Shown here: in pieces, positions 7,525-16,622 of the stretch
Layout of the letters: every line of letters starts with the position of its first letter
How positions within the stretch are numbered: position 1 is the stretch's first letter
Origin: Pseudomonas paralactis
GTDB taxonomy: Bacteria; Pseudomonadota; Gammaproteobacteria; Pseudomonadales; Pseudomonadaceae
NCBI RefSeq assembly: GCF_001439735.1
Contig: NZ_JYLN01000004.1
Coordinates: 310,001 to 374,000, forward strand
DNA: 64,000 nucleotides
Direction of reading: 5' to 3'
Position numbers and translations under genes: made by a program
Notes under the pieces: generated by a model
Databases searched by the model: none
Told to the model about the DNA's origin: nothing
The model's input: only the letters and a program-made list of their open reading frames with translations

Positions 7525-9753
7525 TCAATACAAATCTACCGGGTCTACATCCAACGACCATCGCACCTGCCGACCGCTGGGCAGTTGCTCCAGCTCAAGC
7601 ATCCAGCGACTTAATAGCCGATGCAGCGGAGCGCGGGAGGTTGCCTGCAAGAGTAGTTGAGCGCGATAACGTCCGGCGCGCCGCTCCATTGGCGCCGGCA
7701 CCGGGCCGAGTAGTTCGATGCCGCTGAGGGCCAGTTCGCCCAATAAACGTTCGGCGGCGCTGCAGGCCTCATCAAGAAAGCCTTCGGCCTGCCCGGGTTT
7801 GTGGGCTTCGGCACGCAGTAACGCCAAGTGCGCAAAGGGGGGCAGGCCGGCAGCGCGGCGTTCGCTCAATGCCTGTTCGGCGAAGGCAAAATAGCCTTGC
7901 TCCGTCAGTTGAATCAGCAGCGGGTGATCGGCCAGGTGCGTCTGGATAATCACCTTGCCCGGCTCTTCGGCCCGTCCGGCGCGCCCCGCCACCTGCACGA
8001 TCAGCTGCGCCATGCGTTCGCTGGCGCGGAAATCCCCGGAGAACAACCCGCCGTCGGCGTCCAGGATCGACACCAGTGTCACCCGTGGAAAGTGGTGCCC
8101 TTTGGCGAGCATTTGCGTGCCGATCAGAATGCACGGTTGGCCTTTCTGAATGGTGGCAAACAACTGGTTCATTGCATCTTTGCGCGACGTGCTGTCGCGG
8201 TCGACCCGCAGCACCGGATAATCGGGGAACAGAATGCCAAGGCGCTCTTCGGCGCGCTCGGTGCCGGCCCCTACCGGGCGTAAGTCGACTTTGCCGCACT
8301 GCGGGCAATGGCGCGGCACCCGCTCTACATGGCCGCAGTGATGGCAACGCAATTCGCCGTAGCGCTGGTGCACGGTCATGCGCGCATCGCAGCGCTCGCA
8401 CTCCGACATCCAGCCGCAGTCATGGCACAGCAGGGTCGGTGCAAAGCCGCGGCGATTGAGGAACACCAATACTTGCTGGCCTGCGGCGAGGGTCTGGCCG
8501 ATGGCCTGTTGCATCGGGCCGCAAATGCCGCTGTCCAGCGGGCGGCTTTTCACGTCCAGGCGCAGGAAGCGCGGTTGCTTGGCGCCGCCGGCGCGCTCGT
8601 TCATGCGTAGCAGGCCATAACGGCCGGTGTAGGCGTTATGCAGGCTTTCCAGGGACGGCGTGGCCGAGCCCAGCACAATCGGGATGTCTTCCTGGCGAGC
8701 GCGTACCAGCGCCAGGTCGCGGGCGTGGTAACGCAGGCCTTCCTGCTGTTTATAGGAGCCGTCGTGCTCTTCGTCGATGATGATCAGCCCGGGATTTTTC
8801 ATCGGGGTGAACAGCGCCGAACGGGTGCCGATAATAATGTCCGCCTCGCCGTCCCGCGCCGCCAGCCACGACTCCAGGCGCTCACGGTCATTGACCGCCG
8901 AGTGCACCAGAGCGATGCGCGCGTTGAAGCGCTGCTCGAAACGCGCCAGGGTCTGTGGGCCGAGGTTGATCTCAGGGATCAGCACCAGCGCCTGCTTGCC
9001 AGCTTGCAGAGTGTCGCGGATCAGCTGCAAATACACTTCGGTCTTGCCACTGCCGGTGACGCCCGCCAGCAGGAACGCATGAAAACTGTCGAAACCGGCG
9101 CGAATCGCCTCATAGGCGGCGCGTTGCTCGGGGTTCAGCGGTAGTTCCGGCTGGGCCAGCCAATGTTCATGGCGTGGGTCCGGAGCGTGCTTGCGGATTT
9201 CTACCTGTACCAGGCCCTTGGCCAGCAGCAGGTCCAGGCTGTCCTTGCTCAACATCAGCTTGCTCAGCAGCTGATGGGCCACGCCATGGGGGTGCTGGGC
9301 CAAGGTGGCCAGGGCTTCGCGCTGACGCGGGGCACGGGCGATGCGCGGATCGTCGAGGCGCGCGCCGGGCACCATCGACCAGAACCGCTCCTGGCGCGCT
9401 TCGGCCAGTTCGCCCTGACGCAGCAACACCGGCAGCGCCCAGCTCAAGGTATCGCCCAGGCTGTGCTGGTAATACTGCGCAGTCCACAGGCACAGCTTGA
9501 ACAGGGCCGGCGGAAGCGGCGGCGTGGCGTCGAGAATGGCCAGTGCCGGCTTGAGTTTTTCCGCCGGGACTTCGCTGTGGTCCGTGACCTCCACCAGGAT
9601 GCCGATCATTTCCCTGCGTCCAAACGGCACGCGCACGCGCATCCCCGGTTGCAACTGCGCCCGCAGCACGCCGGCCGGAGCCCGGTAATCGAACAGGCGG
9701 CGCAAGGGGGAGGGCAGGGCTAGGCGCAAAATGGCGTCGGGCACGCGGGGCAT
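7525..9753 (-). CDS. priA: Primosomal protein N', replication restart helicase PriA
   Basis: A 742-aa superfamily 2 DNA helicase that reloads the replisome at collapsed forks. The N-terminal DNA-binding domain (LRLALPSPLRRLFDYRAP) is followed by Walker A (LLAGVTGSGKTEVYL), DEEH box (IIIDEEHDGSYKQQ) and the paired zinc-binding cysteines (LLCHDCGWMSECERCDARM, CHHCGHVERVPRHCPQCG). Start is uncertain: ATG at 9753 or the GTG three codons later (MPRVPDAIL versus VPDAIL), the latter giving the 739-aa length I know from P. aeruginosa. The frame extends upstream to 9822 but without conserved sequence. Confidence 0.96.
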   Translation of the reverse strand: MPRVPDAILRLALPSPLRRLFDYRAPAGVLRAQLQPGMRVRVPFGRREMIGILVEVTDHSEVPAEKLKPALAILDATPPLPPALFKLCLWTAQYYQHSLGDTLSWALPVLLRQGELAEARQERFWSMVPGARLDDPRIARAPRQREALATLAQHPHGVAHQLLSKLMLSKDSLDLLLAKGLVQVEIRKHAPDPRHEHWLAQPELPLNPEQRAAYEAIRAGFDSFHAFLLAGVTGSGKTEVYLQLIRDTLQAGKQALVLIPEINLGPQTLARFEQRFNARIALVHSAVNDRERLESWLAARDGEADIIIGTRSALFTPMKNPGLIIIDEEHDGSYKQQEGLRYHARDLALVRARQEDIPIVLGSATPSLESLHNAYTGRYGLLRMNERAGGAKQPRFLRLDVKSRPLDSGICGPMQQAIGQTLAAGQQVLVFLNRRGFAPTLLCHDCGWMSECERCDARMTVHQRYGELRCHHCGHVERVPRHCPQCGKVDLRPVGAGTERAEERLGILFPDYPVLRVDRDSTSRKDAMNQLFATIQKGQPCILIGTQMLAKGHHFPRVTLVSILDADGGLFSGDFRASERMAQLIVQVAGRAGRAEEPGKVIIQTHLADHPLLIQLTEQGYFAFAEQALSERRAAGLPPFAHLALLRAEAHKPGQAEGFLDEACSAAERLLGELALSGIELLGPVPAPMERRAGRYRAQLLLQATSRAPLHRLLSRWMLELEQLPSGRQVRWSLDVDPVDLY

Positions 9754-9862
9754 CTCATATAAAGGCAGGCAGTGGTGCAGGGGCGCGAGCCTAGCAGAGC
9801 GGGGATGGCTTGGGTATGCCACGGTTTTCTGATGAAAGGAGGTTTTTGGCCAGTAGCGCCGC

Positions 9863-9890
9863 TTGCGCGTTTAAAAAGGTCTGGTAGAAT
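9863..9890 (+). promoter_or_regulatory. Sigma-70 promoter of rpmE
   Basis: A -35 element TTGCGC (9863-9868) and a -10 element TAGAAT (9885-9890) are separated by 16 bp, about 70 bp upstream of the rpmE start. It lies in the divergent gap shared with priA. Confidence 0.7.
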
Positions 9891-9959
9891 CCGCGGCCTA
9901 ATTACGTGCGGTATTCGACAATAGTGTCGAGTGGCGGCACGCTAGCCCGAGGAAGTGCC

Positions 9960-10190
9960 ATGAAAGCCGATATCCATCCAGCGTACGAAACCATCGAAGT
10001 GACCTGCAGCTGCGGCAACAAGTTCGAAACTCGTTCGAACCTGTGCAAGCCACTGGGTACTGACGTATGCAACGAGTGCCACCCGTTCTACACCGGTAAG
10101 CAGAAAACTCTGGACACCGGCGGCCGTGTACAGCGCTTCGCAGATCGCTTTGGTGCTTTCGGCAAGAAGCCTGCTACTCCAGCAGAGTAA
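9960..10190 (+). CDS. rpmE: 50S ribosomal protein L31, zinc-binding type
   Basis: A 76-aa protein starting [18 protein letters not shown]. The four cysteines of the zinc ribbon are present (Cys16, Cys18, Cys37, Cys40, in CSCGN and CNECHPF), so this is the zinc-containing C+ paralogue rather than the zinc-free YkgM type. GGAAG just upstream of the ATG serves as ribosome binding site. A strong intrinsic terminator at 10226-10257 follows within the beginning of the next gene. Confidence 0.97.
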   Translation: MKADIHPAYETIEVTCSCGNKFETRSNLCKPLGTDVCNECHPFYTGKQKTLDTGGRVQRFADRFGAFGKKPATPAE

Positions 10191-10204
10191 GGCTCAAAAG
10201 CCTT

Positions 10205-11011
10205 ATGGGCTTTTGCCAGCTGTTGAAAAAGGCGTCCCTTGCGGGCGCCTTTTTTGTGCCCGGGATTTGGCTGGCGACTGCTCAGGCTGCGGTATTCTGC
10301 CCGGCGCCAGCATCCATGGCGCGGGTAGACGTGCAGCGCGTGGTGGATGGCGACACCGTACGCCTCAAGGATGGCCGCAGCGTGCGGATGATCGGCCTCA
10401 ATGCGCCGGAGACCGGCAAAAAGGGCCGTACTGACGAGCCGTTTGCCGTGGCTGCGCGCCAGCGTCTACAGGCGTTGGTGCAGGCCAGTGATGGGCGTGT
10501 CGGCCTGGTGCCGGGGCGCGAAGGCAAGGACCATTACGGGCGCACCCTGGCCCACCTCTACGGCGCCGATGGCGAGAATCTGGAGGCGCAATTGCTTGCC
10601 GAAGGCTTGGGTTTTCAGGTGGGCGTGGCGCCAAACGTAGACTTGGTCGCCTGCCAGCAGGCCGCCGAAAACAGCGCCCGCCAGGCGCAGCTCGGCCTGT
10701 GGCGCCAATCGCCGGTACAGACCGCGGCGCAACTCAAGCGCTCCGGATTTGCACTGGTCACGGGCCGGGTCAGCAAGATCGAGCGCAATCGCGGCGGAAT
10801 CTGGATTGAGTTGCAGGGCTCATTGGTATTACGCATTGCACCCAATCTGATCAGCCAATTCGATGCAGCCCTGCTCAATGGTCTGCAAGGCCACACTATC
10901 GAGGCGCGTGGCTGGGTGCAGGATCGCTCTCGTCGAGGACGCTTGAAAAAAGGTCAATCGCGTTGGCTGCTGCCCCTGACCGATCCCGTCATGCTGAAAT
11001 CGACGCCTTGA
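10205..11011 (+). CDS. Secreted thermonuclease (SNase) family nuclease
   Basis: A 268-aa protein with an N-terminal signal peptide (about residues 1-29, ending ATAQAA) and an SNase/TNase domain at about 40-165: VVDGDTVRL, RMIGLNAPET and DHYGRTLAHLY carry the family's Ca2+-binding and catalytic positions. It should hydrolyse nucleic acids outside the cytoplasm. The tail of about 100 residues is less conserved. Oddity: the hydrophobic core of the signal peptide (KKASLAGAFFV) is written by the rpmE terminator hairpin, so the gene depends on read-through or on its own weak promoter. A GTG at 10256 is an alternative start but would remove the signal peptide. Confidence 0.88.
   Translation: MGFCQLLKKASLAGAFFVPGIWLATAQAAVFCPAPASMARVDVQRVVDGDTVRLKDGRSVRMIGLNAPETGKKGRTDEPFAVAARQRLQALVQASDGRVGLVPGREGKDHYGRTLAHLYGADGENLEAQLLAEGLGFQVGVAPNVDLVACQQAAENSARQAQLGLWRQSPVQTAAQLKRSGFALVTGRVSKIERNRGGIWIELQGSLVLRIAPNLISQFDAALLNGLQGHTIEARGWVQDRSRRGRLKKGQSRWLLPLTDPVMLKSTP
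10226..10257 (+). terminator. Intrinsic terminator of rpmE, inside the next gene's signal-peptide codons
   Basis: Stem GGCGTCC/GGGCGCC with a 5-nt loop, preceded by five A and followed by seven T. This is a text-book Rho-independent terminator, 36 nt after the rpmE stop. It overlaps codons 8-18 of the downstream nuclease gene. Confidence 0.88.
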
Positions 11012-11102
11012 ATAAAAATTGTAGACATTTTTTATTTCGATTGTGAACAGTTGTAGCCCTTGTATCCCGTGGCTCTTGGCCAAAAGTCGTAGCCCAGGGC
11101 CC

Positions 11103-11131
11103 TTGACACCTGTGACTGCCCAGTCTTGTAG
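11103..11131 (+). promoter_or_regulatory. Possible sigma-70 promoter upstream of the malic enzyme gene
   Basis: A perfect -35 hexamer TTGACA (11103-11108) is followed after 17 bp by TTGTAG (11126-11131), a weak -10 match. It lies about 60 bp upstream of the ATG at 11194 in a 182-bp gap. The -10 is poor, so this is tentative. Confidence 0.4.
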
Positions 11132-11193
11132 GGACTTTACGACACGCGTATCCTCGGCGGTCCGTCGACCAACAGTAAAAGCGGAATGCCGAT

Positions 11194-12462
11194 ATGTCTG
11201 ATTTGAAAACTGCCGCTCTCGAATACCATGCCCATCCTCGTCCAGGAAAGCTGAGTGTAGAGCTCACCAAAGCCACTGCCACTGCCCGCGACCTGTCGCT
11301 GGCCTACAGCCCTGGTGTTGCCGAACCCGTACGTGAAATCGCCCGTGACCCAGAGCTGGCGTACAAGTACACCGGCAAGGGCAACCTGGTTGCAGTGATT
11401 TCCGATGGCACCGCGATCCTTGGTCTGGGTAACCTCGGCCCATTGGCATCCAAGCCAGTCATGGAAGGCAAAGGCGTGCTGTTCAAGCGCTTCGCCGGCA
11501 TCGACGTTTTCGACATCGAAGTCGATTCCGAGAGCCCGCAGGCTTTCATCGACACGGTCAAGCGCATTTCCATCACCTTCGGTGGCATCAACCTGGAAGA
11601 CATCAAGGCACCTGAGTGCTTCGAGATCGAAAAGGCCCTGATCGAGCAGTGCGACATTCCGGTATTCCACGATGACCAGCACGGCACCGCGATCGTTACC
11701 GCAGCCGGCATGATCAACGCCCTGGAAATCGCCGGCAAAACCCTGGGTGAGGCGAAGATCGTCTGCCTGGGCGCTGGTGCTGCGGCCATTTCCTGCATGA
11801 AGCTGATCATCAGCATGGGCGCCAAGCTGGAAAACATCTACATGGTCGACAGCAAGGGCGTGATCCAGTCCGAGCGTACCGACCTGAACCAGTACAAGGC
11901 GATGTTTGCCCATCCGTCCTCCAAGCGCACCCTGGCTGACGCCCTCGACGGTGCCGACGTGTTCGTTGGCCTGTCCGGCCCGAACCTGCTGAGCGCTGAA
12001 GGCCTCAAATCAATGGCGCCGAACCCGATCGTGTTCGCCTGCTCCAACCCGGATCCGGAAATCTCGCCTGAGCTGGCTCACGCCACCCGCAGCGACGTGA
12101 TCATGGCCACCGGCCGTTCGGACTACCCGAACCAGGTCAACAACGTACTGGGCTTCCCGTTCATCTTCCGTGGTGCCCTGGACGTTCGCGCCAAGCGCAT
12201 CAACGAAGAAATGAAAGTAGCGGCCGCCAACGCCCTGCGTGAACTGGCCAAGCTGCCGGTGCCTCAGGATGTCTGCGACGCCTACGGCGGTGCCAAGCTG
12301 GAGTTCGGTCGTGAGTACATCATTCCAAAGCCAATGGACAAGCGCCTGATCACCCTGATCTCCGATGCCGTGGCCAAGGCCGCGATCGAGACCGGTGTAG
12401 CAACCCTGCCGTATCCAAAGAACTACCCGCTGCAAAGCGTGGATGATGTGTTCAACGGCTAA
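11194..12462 (+). CDS. maeB: Malic enzyme (malate dehydrogenase, oxaloacetate-decarboxylating), short form
   Basis: A 422-aa enzyme converting malate to pyruvate and CO2 with NAD(P)+. The malic N-terminal domain ([21 protein letters not shown]-like [26 protein letters not shown]) is followed by [10 protein letters not shown] and the Rossmann NAD(P)-binding domain ([14 protein letters not shown]). It lacks the phosphotransacetylase-like C-terminal half of E. coli MaeB, so it is the short, stand-alone form; coenzyme preference cannot be read reliably. A clear terminator follows at 12477-12518. Confidence 0.93.
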   Translation: MSDLKTAALEYHAHPRPGKLSVELTKATATARDLSLAYSPGVAEPVREIARDPELAYKYTGKGNLVAVISDGTAILGLGNLGPLASKPVMEGKGVLFKRFAGIDVFDIEVDSESPQAFIDTVKRISITFGGINLEDIKAPECFEIEKALIEQCDIPVFHDDQHGTAIVTAAGMINALEIAGKTLGEAKIVCLGAGAAAISCMKLIISMGAKLENIYMVDSKGVIQSERTDLNQYKAMFAHPSSKRTLADALDGADVFVGLSGPNLLSAEGLKSMAPNPIVFACSNPDPEISPELAHATRSDVIMATGRSDYPNQVNNVLGFPFIFRGALDVRAKRINEEMKVAAANALRELAKLPVPQDVCDAYGGAKLEFGREYIIPKPMDKRLITLISDAVAKAAIETGVATLPYPKNYPLQSVDDVFNG

Positions 12463-12476
12463 GCCGTTTAGCGCAC

Positions 12477-12518
12477 CAACAAAAAGCCCCGGCTCTCGCG
12501 AGTCGGGGCTTTTTGTTG
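12477..12518 (+). terminator. Intrinsic terminator after the malic enzyme gene
   Basis: Stem AAAAAGCCCC.../...GGGGCTTTTT closing over a ctctcgcgag centre, with T-run on the plus strand and A-run upstream, 15 nt after the stop codon. The flanks are symmetrical, so it can also end transcription arriving from mrcA on the minus strand. Confidence 0.88.
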
Positions 12519-12557
12519 GCTGGCAATTATCTCAAGAGTTAAACGTACATTCGCCCT

Positions 12558-12659
12558 CTGTAGGAGCGAGCTTGCTCGCGAAAAACGTCAACGATAACGC
12601 GTGCTGTCTGAATGAACGCGGCGCCTGTCAGTTTTTCGCGAGCAAGCTCGCTCCTACAG
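12558..12659. repeat. 102-bp REPIN of the TGTAGGAGCGAGCTTGCTCGCG subtype
   Basis: Inverted REP arms CTGTAGGAGCGAGCTTGCTC and its complement bound a 102-bp element. It has the same length and the same internal aacgataacgc motif as the REPIN inside the lolA-like gene at 43305-43406. It sits in the convergent gap between the malic enzyme gene and mrcA. Confidence 0.9.
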
Positions 12660-12713
12660 GCGTTAGGGCAAGCCCTCTCTTACATTTACAGCTATGTTGC
12701 GTCTTGGATCGGG

Positions 12714-15188
12714 TTAGAACAAATCGATCGGCGCGCCTTCATCCGCCGGCAGCGGGCTGCCCGGTGCCACGCCATTGCCCAGTTCGTTGACTGACGGCGG
12801 CGTGTCTTCGCTCTTGAACAGTTCGAAGTAGGCATTGGGCGTGCTCGGCGAAGCCGCACGGCCGCTGATCGGGTCAATGCGCAGGCTCAGGATGCCTTCC
12901 GGCTCCGGCTGGGTGTGCAGCGGCTTGTCCTTGAGCGCGGCGCCCATGTAGCTCATCCAGATCGGCAGCGCGACGGTGCCACCAAACTCGCGGCGGCCCA
13001 GGCTTTCCGGCTGGTCGTAGCCCGTCCATACCGTGGTCACATAGTCGCCGTTATAACCGGAGAACCAGGCATCCTTGGATTCGTTGGTGGTACCGGTCTT
13101 GCCGGCGATGTCCGCACGGCCCAGGGCCAGTGCGCGGCGGCCGGTACCCTTCTTGATTACGTCTTGCAGGATGCTGTTGAGGATATAAGTGGTACGGCCA
13201 TCCACGATGCGCTCGGCAACTGCTGGCGCTTGCGGTTCGGCGGGTGCGCCGGCGTTTGCGGCCGCTGGCGTACCTGGCGTACCTGGCGTCGGCTCGATGG
13301 TGATACCGCCGTTGCTCGGTGCCGCCAGCCCGTCGGTTGCGGCCACGCCATTGACCACATCACCGGGCACTCGTGGCGGGTTGGCGGTGAACAGGGTGTC
13401 GCCATTGCGGCTTTCGATCTTGTCGATCAGGTACGGCGCGATCTTGTAGCCGCCGTTGGCAAAGGTGCTCCAGCCGGTGGCGATTTCCATCGGCGTCAGG
13501 GTTGCGGTACCCAGCGCCAGCGACAGGTTGGGCGGCAGGTCCGACTTGGCGAAGCCGAAGCGCGTCATGTAGTCGATGGTCTTGCCCACGCCCATGGCCT
13601 GCAACAGGCGGATCGACACCAGGTTGCGCGACTTGTACAGCGCCTCGCGGATGCGGATCGGACCCAGGAAGGTGTTGTTGTCGTTCTTCGGACGCCAGAC
13701 CTTGTCCAGGTATTCGTCGACAAACACGATCGGCGCGTCGTTGACCAGGCTGGCGGCGGTGTAGCCGTTGTCCAGGGCGGCGCTGTAGACGAATGGCTTG
13801 AAGCTTGAACCCGGCTGGCGCTTGGCCTGGATCGCGCGGTTGTAGTTGCTCTGCTCAAAGGCAAAGCCGCCTACCAGCGCGCGGATTGCGCCGTTCTGCG
13901 GATCAAGGGATACCAGGGCGCCCTGGGCAATTGGCACCTGGCTGAATTTGAGGCTGTCATCCTTCTGGCGTTGCACGCGGATCAAATCACCCACCTTGGC
14001 CACGTCGGACGGTTGCTTGGGCATCGGGCCCATGCTGTTGGTGTTCAGGAACGGGCGCGCCCATTTCATGCTGTCCCAGGCCACGTGGGCTTCGCCGGCG
14101 CGGGTCAACACTTGGATGCCATCTTTGGTCACCTCGGTGACGATGGCCGGCTCCAGGCCGCTGATCGAGCGCTGTTTGCCCAGTTCGGTGGTCCAGGCAC
14201 TCAGGGTCTTGCCCGGCAGGCGCGACTCGGGGCCGCGGTAGCCGTGACGCTGATCATAAGTGATCAAGCCTTCATGCACCGAGTGGTTGGCGATTTCCTG
14301 CAAGTTACTCGGAACCGTCGTGGTCACGCGAAAGCCTTCGGTGTAGGCATCGCTGCCATAACGGCCAACCATTTCGGCACGGGCCATTTCGGCGATATAC
14401 GGCGCATTCACTTCCGGCGTCGGCACGTGATAACTGGCGTTCAGCGGCTCGGCCACGGCGCTTTCGTAAGCGGCCTGGTCGATCTTGCCCAGCTTGTACA
14501 TGCGCCCCAGGATCCAGTCGCGACGTTCTTTGCTGCGCGCCGGGTTGGCCAGCGGGTTGAAGCGCGACGGCGCCTTGGGCAGGCCGGCAATCATGGCCAT
14601 CTGCGCAAGGCTGGCGTCACGAATCGATTTGCCATAGTAGACCTGGGAGGCGGCCTCAATGCCGTAGGCACGGTTGCCCAGGTAGATCTTGTTGACGTAC
14701 AGCTCCAGGATTTCGTCCTTGGTCAGCTGGCGTTCAATCTGCAGCGCCAGCAGGATCTCGGTGGCTTTACGCGAAAAACTGCGCTCGCTGGTGAGGAAGA
14801 AGTTCTTCGCCACCTGCATGGTGATGGTGCTGCCGCCGGATTGAATGTGTCCGCTTTTTACCAACTGTGTGGCTGCTCGCACCAGGCTGCTGGGGTCGAC
14901 GCCGTAGTGGTTGGCGAAATTGTCATCTTCTGCCGACAGCAATGCGCTGATGAAATTGGGTGGAATGTCGGCGAAACGGATCGGTGTGCGGCGCATTTCG
15001 CCGAACTCCGCGATCAGTTTTTCATCGCTGCTGTAGACCCGCAAAGGAATCTGCAACTGGATACTTCTGAGGGCCTCTACGGAGGGCAAACCCGGACTAA
15101 GGTAGAGGTAGGCCCCGCTGAGTACGAGCAGCAGCCCGCAAACGATGGCGACAATGGAGTACCCGAAAAACTTCAGCAGACGAATCAA
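12714..15188 (-). CDS. mrcA: Penicillin-binding protein 1A (bifunctional glycosyltransferase/transpeptidase)
   Basis: An 824-aa class A PBP that polymerises and cross-links peptidoglycan. There is one N-terminal membrane anchor (about residues 8-30), a GT51 domain with the EDDNFANHYGVD and GGSTITMQVAKNFF motifs, an OB-like insert, and a transpeptidase domain with SxxK at QPGSSFKPFVYSAAL, the SRN-type motif in YKSRNLVSI and KTGTT near the C-terminus. It is divergent from the pilMNOPQ operon, an arrangement shared with enteric mrcA-hofMNOPQ. Confidence 0.97.
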   Translation of the reverse strand: MIRLLKFFGYSIVAIVCGLLLVLSGAYLYLSPGLPSVEALRSIQLQIPLRVYSSDEKLIAEFGEMRRTPIRFADIPPNFISALLSAEDDNFANHYGVDPSSLVRAATQLVKSGHIQSGGSTITMQVAKNFFLTSERSFSRKATEILLALQIERQLTKDEILELYVNKIYLGNRAYGIEAASQVYYGKSIRDASLAQMAMIAGLPKAPSRFNPLANPARSKERRDWILGRMYKLGKIDQAAYESAVAEPLNASYHVPTPEVNAPYIAEMARAEMVGRYGSDAYTEGFRVTTTVPSNLQEIANHSVHEGLITYDQRHGYRGPESRLPGKTLSAWTTELGKQRSISGLEPAIVTEVTKDGIQVLTRAGEAHVAWDSMKWARPFLNTNSMGPMPKQPSDVAKVGDLIRVQRQKDDSLKFSQVPIAQGALVSLDPQNGAIRALVGGFAFEQSNYNRAIQAKRQPGSSFKPFVYSAALDNGYTAASLVNDAPIVFVDEYLDKVWRPKNDNNTFLGPIRIREALYKSRNLVSIRLLQAMGVGKTIDYMTRFGFAKSDLPPNLSLALGTATLTPMEIATGWSTFANGGYKIAPYLIDKIESRNGDTLFTANPPRVPGDVVNGVAATDGLAAPSNGGITIEPTPGTPGTPAAANAGAPAEPQAPAVAERIVDGRTTYILNSILQDVIKKGTGRRALALGRADIAGKTGTTNESKDAWFSGYNGDYVTTVWTGYDQPESLGRREFGGTVALPIWMSYMGAALKDKPLHTQPEPEGILSLRIDPISGRAASPSTPNAYFELFKSEDTPPSVNELGNGVAPGSPLPADEGAPIDLF

Positions 15189-15417
15189 GGCTTTTGGATT
15201 TCCAGAGAAAAGAATGAGTTACGCGTCGGGGATGCATGGCAAACGATGGATCGACCCGGGCAGCAGATAAAAAGCGGGAAAAAACGCCGGGCATTAAAGC
15301 ATTTTTCAGCTTGGGGCGTCATTCGCGTGCCGCGAACAAGCCGACCGAATGCAGGGTGCCTGGCAGCAATCAAACGATATGACAGCCGGTATGACAGGGA
15401 AAGTTTTAGGGAGTTTT

Positions 15418-16074
15418 ATGGGAAAGGGATTTTTCAGGCGAAAAGCCGACACCGTCTTGGGTGTCGACATCAATGACAGCGGTATCAAGCTGATCGAACT
15501 GGATCGTTCACCGGCTGGTTTCAGTGTCCAGGGCTATGCCACTCAAGTGCTGCCCGCCCATGCGGTGGTCGATGGCGCCGTGCTGGACATCGATGGCGTG
15601 GGGCGAGCCTTACAACAGGCGTTATCCTGCCTGCGCACGTCGGCCAGGCACGCTGCTGTGGCAGTGGCGGGCCCTTCGGTGATCACGCGGTTGGTCGAGA
15701 TGGACGCGGGCCTTAGCGACGAAGAAATGGCCTGGAAGATCCAGATGGAGGCCGATCAGTTCATTCCTTACCCTTTGGATGAGGTGGCGATCGACTTTCA
15801 GGTCCAGGGCCCATCGGCCCAAGGGCCGCAGTGGGTTGAAGTGATGTTGGCGGCTTGTCTGCGCGAGCAGGTCGACGCGCGAGTCGCAGTTTTGGCCCTG
15901 GCGGGGCTGGTGCCGCGGGTGGTCGATGTCGAAGGGTTTGCATTGGCGCGCGCTTGCCGTCAGGATTTTGCCAGCTTCACGCCGGGTCATCGAGTCGATG
16001 GTGCACAATGGGCCGTGGATGCCCAAGGGATGGGAGTAGCTTGCGGGTTGGCCCTGAGGAGTTTCGCTGGATGA
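15418..16074 (+). CDS. pilM: PilM/HofM-like type IV pilus assembly protein, short form
   Basis: A 218-aa actin-like cytoplasmic protein. Residues 8-178 follow PilM of P. aeruginosa closely (VLGVDIND, AVAVAGPSVITRLVEMDAGLSDEE, MEADQFIPYPLDEVAIDFQVQGPS, VVDVEGFALAR). The sequence then jumps over roughly 130-140 residues to the PilM C-terminus VACGLALRSF. The second actin subdomain with the phosphate-2 and adenosine motifs is therefore missing, in frame. The start ATG at 15418 (MGKGFFRRKADTVLG) is preceded by TTTTAGGGAG. It overlaps pilN by 4 nt (ATGA). It could be a HofM-like short homologue or a degraded PilM. Confidence 0.85.
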   Translation: MGKGFFRRKADTVLGVDINDSGIKLIELDRSPAGFSVQGYATQVLPAHAVVDGAVLDIDGVGRALQQALSCLRTSARHAAVAVAGPSVITRLVEMDAGLSDEEMAWKIQMEADQFIPYPLDEVAIDFQVQGPSAQGPQWVEVMLAACLREQVDARVAVLALAGLVPRVVDVEGFALARACRQDFASFTPGHRVDGAQWAVDAQGMGVACGLALRSFAG

Positions 16075-16622
16075 CACGAATCAATCTTTTGCCTTGGCGC
16101 CAGGCGCTGGCAGAGCGTAAGCGCAGATATTTCATGGTGCTATTGCTGGCATTTGCCTGCGTGGCGCTGGCGGCCGTGTGGCTGGCTGACCAGGTGATCG
16201 ACCAGGCAATAGACCGGCAAGTGAGCCGCAATAGTCGCCTGGGTGAGGATGTGGCTGCCCAGGATTCGCGCATCAGGACCATCGACGACCTGCAGGAGCG
16301 TAGCCAGCAAGTGGCCGAGCGTATGAAGGTAGTGCAGGACCTGCATGATTCCCGTTCTTCGGGCGCTCGATTGTTCGAGCAATTGGCTCGTGCAATGCCT
16401 GAAGGTGTCCATTTGCATGAGGTGGTCGCCAATGGCGACACCATCAGCATTCGCGGCACGGCTGAAAGCAACCAGGATATCGCCCGTTTGATGCAGCAGC
16501 TCAAGCCATCCCAGGGCTCCAGCTCGACTCGTCTGCAGCGCGTGCAGGCCGAAGGTGCACGTGGCGAAAGTGAATTTCAGCTGATGGTGCGCCAGGGGGA
16601 ATCCAGCGAGGCGCAGCCATGA
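16071..16622 (+). CDS. pilN: PilN-like type IV pilus inner-membrane protein
   Basis: A 183-aa bitopic protein. The cytoplasmic N-terminus carries INLLPWR, the motif by which PilN binds PilM, followed by one membrane segment (about residues 22-40, FMVLLLAFACVALAAVWLA), a coiled coil and a PilN-type ferredoxin-like periplasmic domain (LFEQLARAMPEGVHLHEV). Start ATG overlaps the pilM stop; the longer open frame upstream is out-of-frame pilM sequence. Retention of the PilM-binding motif suggests that the shortened PilM is still engaged. Confidence 0.9.
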   Translation: MTRINLLPWRQALAERKRRYFMVLLLAFACVALAAVWLADQVIDQAIDRQVSRNSRLGEDVAAQDSRIRTIDDLQERSQQVAERMKVVQDLHDSRSSGARLFEQLARAMPEGVHLHEVVANGDTISIRGTAESNQDIARLMQQLKPSQGSSSTRLQRVQAEGARGESEFQLMVRQGESSEAQP

